Shown here piece by piece: positions 13,371 through 18,899 of a stretch of 40,654 bases of DNA (position 1 is its first letter; the number at the start of each line of letters is the position of its first letter). Source of the stretch: a virus; the IMG/VR virus record IMGVR_UViG_3300022743_000008, positions 1 to 40,654 of that record; one strand, given 5' to 3'. The translations under genes and the position numbers were made by a program. Under the pieces are notes generated by a model. The model did no database searches. It had not been told where the DNA came from and saw only the letters and a program-made list of their open reading frames with translations.

Positions 13371-13618
13371 CCCGCAAGCCCCTTCCGCCGTACCAGATGG
13401 ACGTGCCCCTGCAATTGACCCCTGCCGGAAATGGTGGGTGGGTCGTCCACGCGCAATACGGTCGGAACCAATATGAGACCGCGACTCCGATGGGGGCCTT
13501 CACAGATGCCGCCGACATGCTGGCCGCACTGACTGAGGCGATGATGAAGCCTCCCAGCGGGCCGGAAGTCACATTGGCCGATTATTCCGCCCGCACGGTG
13601 AAAGGGGTTTCCGAATGA
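13367..13618 (+). CDS. Hypothetical protein, 83 aa
   Basis: A small protein with an N-terminal beta-like part (MDVPLQLTPAGNGGWVVHAQYG) followed by a helix (DAADMLAALTEAMMKPPSG). The pattern 'gGwvv...y....et..a.f.da.dmL..L...m' is common in small proteins of Rhodobacterales phages, but no named family can be given. Overlapping ATGA on both sides. Confidence 0.6.
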   Translation: MTRKPLPPYQMDVPLQLTPAGNGGWVVHAQYGRNQYETATPMGAFTDAADMLAALTEAMMKPPSGPEVTLADYSARTVKGVSE

Positions 13619-13914
13619 CCCGAAACCCGCTGGACCCGATCACGGTTGGCGACCACGAACTGGACGCCCATGACGATGATCGCATCCTGATCACCCACCG
13701 CTACCGGGATGGGGCGATGATCCTCCGTCTGTCCGAAGCCCCCGCCGTCGCCGCTGCAATCCTGACCCTCGCCCGCGAAATGGGCGCGGACGTGCCGGAT
13801 GCGGACGCCGTGATCTGGGCGCTGGTGGAGGCGCTGAATGATGAAGCTGCTTTCTTGGAGCCGCCAGCGCAAGCCGCCCTCGCCGCCGCGCAGGCTTACT
13901 TGGAGGGGCGGTGA
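13615..13914 (+). CDS. Hypothetical protein, 99 aa
   Basis: An acidic protein with an N-terminal beta hairpin (DDDRILITHRYRDGAMILRL) and a long Ala-rich helical C-terminus. No catalytic motif is visible. Its start overlaps the previous stop by ATGA, and its stop ends one base into the next start. Confidence 0.55.
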   Translation: MTRNPLDPITVGDHELDAHDDDRILITHRYRDGAMILRLSEAPAVAAAILTLAREMGADVPDADAVIWALVEALNDEAAFLEPPAQAALAAAQAYLEGR

Positions 13915-14252
13915 TGGTCATCGGCCTTGCGCAAGGCGAGCGGACGGCGCGCAAGTCGCAGCGGTGCTTCCATTGCTGCCGCGAAATTCCTCCGGGCACC
14001 CGCTACGGATTTCAGACAAATAAGTATGACTACGTCTACACGCTGGCGTGGCATCTAGACTGCAATGAACTTGCCCGATCCTATCGCAGGTTGACGGGAG
14101 AGGATTATGACGACGAGGGCTATCCCGGATTGCGCGATCAGTGGTGCGACAGCGGGGAATACTATGTCGAGTGCGATGCTTGGCGCGGGTTTTATCCACA
14201 CGTCATCGCCCGCATGGAATTGACCGATCAATTGCGGAAGGCCAGAAAATGA
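13914..14252 (+). CDS. Zinc-ribbon protein, 112 aa
   Basis: Residues 17-46 hold C-F-H-C-C-R-E-I-P-P-G-T-R-Y and later W-H-L-D-C, a CxxC...H-xx-C site as found in LIM/PARP-type fingers ('C..C...I..G......... .WH..C'). The rest is Tyr/Asp-rich. The protein probably binds one zinc and a protein or DNA partner. Start chosen at ATG 13914 (GGAGG 7 bases upstream); a GTG at 13911 is also in frame. Confidence 0.7.
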   Translation: MVIGLAQGERTARKSQRCFHCCREIPPGTRYGFQTNKYDYVYTLAWHLDCNELARSYRRLTGEDYDDEGYPGLRDQWCDSGEYYVECDAWRGFYPHVIARMELTDQLRKARK

Positions 14253-14479
14253 CCAAGCTGACACCGGTACAGGTGCGGGCGCTGCGGGCGTGGGGTGATT
14301 GCGACGCCAAGACGCCTCGCGCGATGGAGGTCGCACCAATCGTTGCTGATGCCTTGATCACCAAGGGGCTTCTTCGCGTTTCATCGTGGCATTCAACGAT
14401 GAAGATCAACCGCAGCAGTCTTTGCATCACCCCCGCCGGGCGCGCAGCCCTTGCGGCGCATGAGGGAGAGACGAAATGA
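14249..14479 (+). CDS. Small winged-helix-like protein, 76 aa
   Basis: The sequence LTPVQVRALRAWGDCDAKTPRAMEVAPIVADALITKGLLRV followed by a strand ending LCITPAGRAALAAHEG has the order helix, helix, 'L..KGLL', strand, 'T..G..AL', typical of winged helix domains (MarR/PadR-like ends). Probably DNA-binding, perhaps as a regulator; family not assigned. ATGA overlaps on both sides. Confidence 0.6.
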   Translation: MTKLTPVQVRALRAWGDCDAKTPRAMEVAPIVADALITKGLLRVSSWHSTMKINRSSLCITPAGRAALAAHEGETK

Positions 14480-14721
14480 GTGACATGCCGGAACGGATTT
14501 GGGCTTGGCCCGATAAGGGGCGCTGCCAGCCCCATGCCCCGACTGATGGAACGCCGTCTGGGTCGGTTGAATACGTCCGCGCCGACCTTAAGATGACGGT
14601 CGCTGAGGCGGCTATGGTTCTTCTGCACAGCCATACCGTGGAAACTATGACGGCGGCAGGGAAGCCTCTGGACTTGGTGAAATCTCTGCAAGCCTTGGTG
14701 AATGGAGACGGCCATGAGTGA
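14476..14721 (+). CDS. Hypothetical protein, 81 aa
   Basis: The N-terminal half (ERIWAWPDKG ... SVEYVRADL) matches a motif common in phage small proteins, IW-W followed by YVRADL, also seen in the gene at 15061. The second half is helical. Its first 19 bases are identical to those of the Lar-like gene at 14714, so both products begin MSDMPE. No function is known. Confidence 0.6.
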   Translation: MSDMPERIWAWPDKGRCQPHAPTDGTPSGSVEYVRADLKMTVAEAAMVLLHSHTVETMTAAGKPLDLVKSLQALVNGDGHE

Positions 14722-14732
14722 CATGCCGGAAC
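14476..14732 (+). repeat. 19-bp direct repeat at two gene starts
   Basis: ATGAGTGACATGCCGGAAC occurs at 14476-14494 and 14714-14732, in both cases as the first 19 bases of a gene. A shorter version (ATGAGTGAC) starts the gene at 15354. Recombination between the two long copies would delete the 14476 gene and leave the 14714 gene intact. Confidence 0.9.
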
Positions 14733-15064
14733 TTCTTCCCTGCCCATTCTGCGGGGGAAAAGCAAAGTTGTATCTGTCATGTTTCGGCGGACCCGACATG
14801 GCCGTGGAGTGCGTGGATTGCGGAATGGGAACGCATAATGGTGACAGGGATGAAGAAACCGCGCAGTGGAACCGCCGCGCCGCGATAGCGGAATTGGATA
14901 CATTGTATGTCGTGCTGCGGAAAGTGCCGAACGCACTGAACCGGGCATTCAGCGCCGGAACCGAAGAACGTGAGGGCGGATCGGCTCGCAGGCAGGGGAA
15001 GGATTTGGAAGTCGTTGAAGCCCTGCGTGATGAAATCCGCACTATTTTGGAGGCCAGAAAATGA
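14714..15064 (+). CDS. Lar-like restriction alleviation zinc-ribbon protein, 116 aa
   Basis: The N-terminus ELLPCPFCGGKAKL ... VECVDCGMGT ... ETAQWNRR is the Lar_restr_allev family pattern: two CxxC knuckles and the final 'A...WN.R'. In the Rac prophage, Lar modulates type I restriction. The C-terminal 50 residues are a helical extension. Start 14714 has GGAGA upstream and overlaps the previous stop. Many phage members of this family have no shown anti-restriction activity, so the family is sure but the role is not. Confidence 0.8.
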   Translation: MSDMPELLPCPFCGGKAKLYLSCFGGPDMAVECVDCGMGTHNGDRDEETAQWNRRAAIAELDTLYVVLRKVPNALNRAFSAGTEEREGGSARRQGKDLEVVEALRDEIRTILEARK

Positions 15065-15357
15065 CGCCAGAGAAGATTTGGATCAACTGGAAAGAAGCCA
15101 ATCGGGCGCACTTGGCTTACGACGATCCGCCAGAGCATGACGGTCAAGACTGCCGTGATGCATACGTTCGCGCCCTCCCATCGCCATCCCACGCCGATTT
15201 GCTGGCCGAGGCGCTGCGGCTTTCAGAGGTCAAGGCGCTGGTGGAGGCGGCGGAAGCGGTTATCGCTCGCTGGGATGGCCCGGCATGGGCTGATCTACCA
15301 CATACGCAGGAGAGCATTGATCGGCTGCGGGCCACGCTGAAAGGAGCCGGGAAATGA
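15061..15357 (+). CDS. Hypothetical protein, 98 aa
   Basis: The N-terminal part EKIWINWKEANRAHLAYDD ... DAYVRALP repeats the IW-W ... YVRA theme of the gene at 14476. The C-terminal 55 residues are helical (LLAEALRLSEVKALVEAAEAVIARWDG), a form often seen in small phage proteins. No function known. ATGA overlaps with both neighbours. Confidence 0.6.
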   Translation: MTPEKIWINWKEANRAHLAYDDPPEHDGQDCRDAYVRALPSPSHADLLAEALRLSEVKALVEAAEAVIARWDGPAWADLPHTQESIDRLRATLKGAGK

Positions 15358-15536
15358 GTGACCATTTCATATTCGCAGCGATCTACTTCGGCATCGCGGC
15401 GCTATTCTGCTTTGGCATCATGCTGTCCTGCATCGACGGGACAAAGCACCACTGGACGCGCCCGTTCGCAGGCATCCTCTGGCCGCTTCTGGCGGTCATT
15501 TCCATCTGGATCATTTGGGTGAAGCGCTATGACTGA
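15354..15536 (+). CDS. Small two-helix membrane protein, 60 aa
   Basis: Two hydrophobic segments (about residues 5-25, FIFAAIYFGIAALFCFGIMLS, and 36-56, RPFAGILWPLLAVISIWIIWV) flank a short charged loop (CIDGTKHHWT). It should span the inner membrane twice. Its 3' end overlaps the next gene by 8 bases. Function unknown. Confidence 0.65.
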   Translation: MSDHFIFAAIYFGIAALFCFGIMLSCIDGTKHHWTRPFAGILWPLLAVISIWIIWVKRYD

Positions 15537-16239
15537 TGCCAAGAATATCATCAAGGCCAAGCTGGCCGAATACCTGCAATTCGGGCGCGCAGGGCAAGAT
15601 TTCCCCGAGTTCATTCTGGACCAAGCTGCCGAAAACCTGCTGGGCAAGATCAGCACCGCGCAGGACGCCGCAGAGGCCCGCGCCGTGGAACAGAGTGATG
15701 GCAGTGTTCTAACTGGCGTTTGGCCGGATTTCATCGCCCCGTCGAAATATGAAAATCCTGATCCACGATGGATTGACCCTGGTCTTCCTGACTTTCGCCT
15801 GATCTGGAAGATCGCTCGCGAAGCTGGTTATTCGATCGGCCTGCATGGGTCCATGAAACGCGATTGCGACATGATCGCAGCGCCGTGGACAGAAGAAGCA
15901 ATTTCAGCACAAGAACTGATTGACCGGCTATGTGGGGGGCTGAATGCAGACGCCTTGCCAATTGCAAACCCAAAGAAGGCGGCTGTTCTGAAGCCGCATG
16001 GCAGGGTCGCATGGGCGCTACAGATCAAGGATGCTTACAAGAAGGTGTTAGACGTGTCCGTCATGCCTCGCACCACCCGCATTCTTTCCGACGTGGAAGC
16101 GGTGGACGTGGAGGCAGCGGTACATGCCGAGCGGGAGGCCTGTGCTACGCTATGCGACCGTATCCAGCGACGCGAACTGGGGGCCGCATTTTGGAACGCG
16201 GGTGATTGTGCCGCCGCTATCCGGGCGCGGAGGGGATGA
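15529..16239 (+). CDS. Hypothetical protein, 236 aa
   Basis: The central segment GYSIGLHGSMKRDCDMIAAPWTEEAISAQELIDRL (about 101-135) is a recurrent, well conserved block in phage proteins of unknown function; 'GLHGS..RD.D..A.PW' recalls a minimal nucleotidyltransferase G-S...D-x-D core. The N-terminal 60 residues and the C-terminal end are helical, and the tail carries C-A-T-L-C-D. Nucleotidyltransferase-like activity is a hypothesis; it is among the larger accessory genes here and worth structural modelling. Confidence 0.75.
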   Translation: MTDAKNIIKAKLAEYLQFGRAGQDFPEFILDQAAENLLGKISTAQDAAEARAVEQSDGSVLTGVWPDFIAPSKYENPDPRWIDPGLPDFRLIWKIAREAGYSIGLHGSMKRDCDMIAAPWTEEAISAQELIDRLCGGLNADALPIANPKKAAVLKPHGRVAWALQIKDAYKKVLDVSVMPRTTRILSDVEAVDVEAAVHAEREACATLCDRIQRRELGAAFWNAGDCAAAIRARRG

Positions 16240-16436
16240 TGGAAAAGACTTGCGGCACATGCGGCCACTGGGGCGGGAAAAGCGGGTGGCTTCGTTCTTC
16301 TATTGGGGGTCCCTGCCAGCGGTTCCCGCCATATCCATTCAATCAGCAGGGTATGACAGCGCGGACGTGGACGATCACTGGAAAAGACGACTGGTGCGGC
16401 GAATGGACCGTCCGGCCCGAAGGGGAGGGGAAGTGA
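16239..16436 (+). CDS. Small Cys-rich protein, 65 aa
   Basis: A 65-residue protein beginning MEKTCGTCGHWGG, a CxxC knuckle, followed by C-x-R-F-P-P and a late D-D-W-C-G-E-W. Four cysteines in this spacing suggest one zinc site. Similar 'C..C.hW......g.C....' proteins are common in phages. Start at 16239 has GGAGG 5 bases upstream; an ATG at 16236 overlaps it. Confidence 0.65.
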   Translation: MEKTCGTCGHWGGKSGWLRSSIGGPCQRFPPYPFNQQGMTARTWTITGKDDWCGEWTVRPEGEGK

Positions 16437-16552
16437 TGGAGGCCCGGTTCCACTACGTTCCGATTGACCCAATCACGCGGGCGATCCGCCGCTTCTTCTT
16501 CGAACCGTGCCGGATTTCCGATGCGGGGCGTCCGTGGGAGGATTTTGCATGA
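16436..16552 (+). CDS. Hypothetical peptide, 38 aa
   Basis: A 38-residue basic, aromatic peptide (FHYVPIDPITRAIRRFFFEPCRI). The start shares a base with the previous stop (TGATG) and the end overlaps the next start by ATGA; GGGAGGGG lies just upstream. The coupling is the main support. Confidence 0.45.
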   Translation: MEARFHYVPIDPITRAIRRFFFEPCRISDAGRPWEDFA

Positions 16553-16638
16553 CGTTGCCGTGGGTCGCCGATATTGCATTCGGCGCGTTCGTCGCTGGAA
16601 CGTGCTTTGGAATACTTGTTGGGCGGCTTACAAAATGA
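16549..16638 (+). CDS. Tiny membrane peptide, 29 aa
   Basis: A 29-residue peptide that is almost entirely one hydrophobic helix (PWVADIAFGAFVAGTCFGILVG) with a short basic end (RLTK). GGGAGGA lies upstream and both ends overlap neighbours by ATGA. Possibly a small membrane-active or partner peptide; reality is moderately supported. Confidence 0.45.
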   Translation: MTLPWVADIAFGAFVAGTCFGILVGRLTK

Positions 16639-16997
16639 CCGCCCGCGCCGCCGTTCGCCAGTCCGACCTTGCCCGCGTCATCAAGGCCGCGCGCGCCGTT
16701 GATCCAGGCGCGATTGTCGAGGTGACACGCGACGGCACGGCAGATCAGCCGGGCAACGGAAGCGATGAAAAGGAGAGAAGAATGAAACACATCCTGTATA
16801 TCGTGGCGCGGTGTTTCTTTGCCGCTGCGGTCTTTTATCTCTTTTTCGTGTGGGTGTCGGCTGACTGGTTTTGGCTGAAAACGCTATCAGTAGCTGCAGG
16901 TAGGCAAGCAATTCTTATGCGAGTATGGGTCGGATTTTTCTTCTTGGCGGTGGCTTTCTCTGGCATTGCAGCCATATCCAATCGGCCCCGCAAATGA
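16635..16997 (+). CDS. Membrane protein with soluble N-terminus, 120 aa (possibly two starts)
   Basis: Residues 1-35 (ARAAVRQSDLARVIKAARAVDPGAIVEV) match a widespread small phage peptide of the form 'a.vtqadi.RaikA....g....v.v.' that usually ends soon after. Here it runs straight into a separate-looking membrane protein with two helices (about 52-75 and 92-112) and a basic tail. An internal ATG at 16782 has AAGGAG 7 bases upstream, so the membrane part may also be made alone. This may be a recent in-frame fusion of two genes. Confidence 0.6.
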   Translation: MTARAAVRQSDLARVIKAARAVDPGAIVEVTRDGTADQPGNGSDEKERRMKHILYIVARCFFAAAVFYLFFVWVSADWFWLKTLSVAAGRQAILMRVWVGFFFLAVAFSGIAAISNRPRK

Positions 16998-17068
16998 CCA
17001 TGGCAACATTCACGTTCCGGGCATGTTCCGTTCCGTCCGGCAGAATCGACAGGAAAGTGAGGGGATGA
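16994..17068 (+). CDS. Possible 24-aa peptide
   Basis: A 24-codon frame (TMATFTFRACSVPSGRIDRK) fits exactly between two genes, with ATGA overlap to the preceding stop and TGATGG overlap to the next start. No ribosome site is obvious, so it may serve only to couple translation. Confidence 0.25.
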   Translation: MTMATFTFRACSVPSGRIDRKVRG

Positions 17069-17337
17069 TGGACGATAGAGCCAAGATCGAGGCTGCATGG
17101 CAGCGGCACTTTTCCCTTCATTGGGACTTCAACAACGGACCTTGCACGGTTGCGGTTTGGCCCGATCTGGCCGCGCCAGATCGGCTTGAAGATCAGAACC
17201 CGCCGCTTGTGCCTTCCATGCACGACGTCGTGACCTTTCGCCGCGAAGCCGGAACAATCGAGGGCAAGCCCGCCCAGCGGTTCATCGGGTCGCTGCGCGG
17301 GACAGAATTGGTCATGCAGGAGGACGTGCTGCGATGA
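17068..17337 (+). CDS. Hypothetical protein, 89 aa
   Basis: A soluble protein with an aromatic N-terminus (AAWQRHFSLHWDFNNGPCTVAVWPDLAAPDRL) and a beta-rich C-terminus. The family is not recognised. The 'W..F..........vWPD..aP....d' wording resembles the early part of the gene at 15529 (GVWPDFIAPSKYE), so the two may share a short motif. Start 17068 has GAGG 5 bases upstream. Confidence 0.6.
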   Translation: MDDRAKIEAAWQRHFSLHWDFNNGPCTVAVWPDLAAPDRLEDQNPPLVPSMHDVVTFRREAGTIEGKPAQRFIGSLRGTELVMQEDVLR

Positions 17338-17381
17338 CCCGGCAACCGATTAAGGCGGCTCCGCCAGAAACAACCCCCTGA
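17334..17381 (+). CDS. Possible 15-aa terminal peptide
   Basis: ATGA overlap with the preceding gene and 15 codons to a stop just before the terminator hairpin. It is too short to judge and may not be a gene. Confidence 0.15.
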   Translation: MTRQPIKAAPPETTP

Positions 17382-17417
17382 AAAGCAAAAAGCCCGCCCG
17401 GCGTGAACCGGACGGGC
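17381..17417 (-). terminator. Terminator of the late operon
   Basis: On the minus strand a 10-bp stem (GCCCGTCCGG / CCGGGCGGGC, one mismatch, loop ttcacg) is followed by TTTTTGCTTTT. It lies 64 bases past the last late gene and in the convergent gap between the rightward early operon and the leftward late operon. On the plus strand the stem lacks an immediate T-run but may still slow polymerase. The rest of the gap (17418-17481) shows nothing further. Confidence 0.8.
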
Positions 17418-17481
17418 AATGTGCATTTTCTGCACTTTGGTCAGTTGCGCCGCCACCAGCGCCGGAACCTTGGGCGCGACT

Positions 17482-17739
17482 TCATTCCGCTTCCGCCACC
17501 TTCCGCTCAAGCCAAGCCGTCAACTGCGCTGCCGATTGTGCCGCCGCCTTGATTGCCGCGATGCTTTCGTGCTGCCCGCACCAATCGTCACGGGTCACGC
17601 GGGGTAGAAAGGGATCGTTCAGCGACTTGAGCCGATACTTCCCCATGTCAGGGCGGCGGCAAACGCCACATGCGCCCCAGAACCGCGCCTTGTGGCATGT
17701 CGGGCAGCGGTCTTTCGGCTTGGCGTCGATGTAGGTCAA
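17482..17739 (-). CDS. Small zinc-ribbon protein, 85 aa, last late gene
   Basis: Cysteines C12-x2-C15 and C24-x2-C27 (CPTCHKARFWGACGVC) form a zinc ribbon. They are followed by D-P-F-L-P-R-V-T-R-D-D-W-C-G-Q and a C-terminal Ala-rich helix. The pair 'DDWCG' also appears in the Cys-rich gene at 16239, suggesting a shared family. It is the last gene of the late operon. Function unknown. Confidence 0.65.
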   Translation of the reverse strand: MTYIDAKPKDRCPTCHKARFWGACGVCRRPDMGKYRLKSLNDPFLPRVTRDDWCGQHESIAAIKAAAQSAAQLTAWLERKVAEAE

Positions 17740-18065
17740 GGCGCAGGCACCGGAACCGGATCACTGTCGGCAAAGAGGCAGGACGGGCTATCCGCCTGCA
17801 CCTTCCACCCGGTCAGGGTATTTGCCCGCTTGACGATGACATGCCACCACATCGACTTCACCGGGTCCATGTAGACCTCCAGCTTGCGCCCATCTGCCAG
17901 CCCGCCGCCTTCGATAAAGACCGCCCCCTTTTGCGCTTTCAGCCGCGTCACCATTTCATCGTGACGCAGATAGGTGCAGGGCGTTCCGATGGGCAGCGGG
18001 CCGGTAGGGTCAACAGCGGCCAGTGCGGCTTCGGTCATCAGCAGGAATGCGATGACGGCGCGCAT
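17736..18065 (-). CDS. Secreted or periplasmic protein, 109 aa
   Basis: The N-terminus MRAVIAFLLMTEAALA is a short signal peptide with a plausible cleavage after ALA (residue 16). The mature part is a small beta-rich domain with one Cys pair (C30 and C96) that could be a disulfide in the periplasm. It may be a lysis- or envelope-related accessory protein. Start at 18065 shares bases with the stop of the upstream gene. No family recognised. Confidence 0.65.
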   Translation of the reverse strand: MRAVIAFLLMTEAALAAVDPTGPLPIGTPCTYLRHDEMVTRLKAQKGAVFIEGGGLADGRKLEVYMDPVKSMWWHVIVKRANTLTGWKVQADSPSCLFADSDPVPVPAP

Positions 18066-18244
18066 TACCGCTTCCCAACCGGGGCGGTGGTGATCATGCG
18101 CAGGCCGATGTTCAGCCCGCCGACGATAAGCATCGCAGCCTGGGGCGAGACGTAATGCGTCCAGTCGAGGCCAGCCGCCCAGGGCAGAACAGCGCCAAGA
18201 GCGACGACGAGGCCATTGGCGGCGAGAGTGCGATAGCCCTTCAT
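18065..18244 (-). CDS. Small two-helix membrane protein, 59 aa (holin-like size)
   Basis: Two hydrophobic segments (about 8-25, ANGLVVALGAVLPWAAGL, and 35-52, QAAMLIVGGLNIGLRMI) with a basic end (VGKR). The length and topology fit a class II holin or a small membrane accessory protein. It lies directly before the secreted protein. AAGGAAA lies 5 bases upstream of the ATG. A better holin candidate lies beside the endolysin at 23252. Confidence 0.6.
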   Translation of the reverse strand: MKGYRTLAANGLVVALGAVLPWAAGLDWTHYVSPQAAMLIVGGLNIGLRMITTAPVGKR

Positions 18245-18255
18245 GGTATTTCCTT

Positions 18256-18561
18256 TCACGGTTTGATGTTCCACTCGGACGCCGCAACGATCTGCGACTG
18301 GTATCCGGGCGGCGTTGCGGTAACGAGAATCTCCCAAGTGCCAACCGACAGAACGCCGCCCGCAAAGGCGCAGCGGACAACAAGGGCGGACACGACGGAA
18401 CAAGAGCCTTGAACAACCTCGCTCGTGTCGAGATTGCGGGCCGAGACGCTCACAGCCGCACCGATAAGGGTATTGGCCCCGAGCGTGGCGTCAAAGGTGG
18501 CGTCGGACAGAAAGTTGATCGCACTGCCGACGATGGATTCTTGCTTTTGAAAGACGGTCAT
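18256..18561 (-). CDS. Beta-sandwich structural protein, 101 aa (paralogue of next gene upstream)
   Basis: The C-terminal half GTWEILVTATPPGYQSQIVAASEW is clearly related to GEWELQIRATPPAGQAQTMRRLKW in the gene at 18576. Both look like small Ig-like or beta-sandwich units. The two are adjacent and in the same direction, so they probably arose by duplication. They follow the large fibre gene, so they may decorate or cap the adsorption apparatus. No family recognised. Confidence 0.65.
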   Translation of the reverse strand: MTVFQKQESIVGSAINFLSDATFDATLGANTLIGAAVSVSARNLDTSEVVQGSCSVVSALVVRCAFAGGVLSVGTWEILVTATPPGYQSQIVAASEWNIKP

Positions 18562-18575
18562 CTGATTTTCCCCAG

Positions 18576-18899
18576 TTATGCGGTGAAGGCCGACTTGAGG
18601 ACGGTCCACTTGAGCCGCCGCATGGTTTGGGCCTGTCCAGCCGGGGGAGTCGCCCTGATCTGAAGTTCCCACTCCCCGACAGGGACCGCATTGACCGCGA
18701 AAGACCCGTGCCCCTTCAGGGCTGAAACGATGGTCCCTGTCCCTGCGATGCGAGTCTCGCCATTGACGAAGGCGACTTGCGCTGATCCGCCGACAAAGGT
18801 TGTGACCGTGGACTCTGCATCTGGGGTGATGGGGAAGTCGAACTCAATCGGGTCGCCGTAGACGGACTCCCACTTGATCGTTTCGGCAGTGAGGATCAT
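18576..18899 (-). CDS. Beta-sandwich structural protein, 107 aa
   Basis: A beta-rich protein with a VYGDPIEFDFPI start and the GEWELQIRATPPAG segment shared with the gene at 18256. The start at 18899 overlaps the stop of the fibre gene by ATGA, so both are made from the same message. It is likely a minor virion component or a fibre partner. Family unknown. Confidence 0.65.
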   Translation of the reverse strand: MILTAETIKWESVYGDPIEFDFPITPDAESTVTTFVGGSAQVAFVNGETRIAGTGTIVSALKGHGSFAVNAVPVGEWELQIRATPPAGQAQTMRRLKWTVLKSAFTA

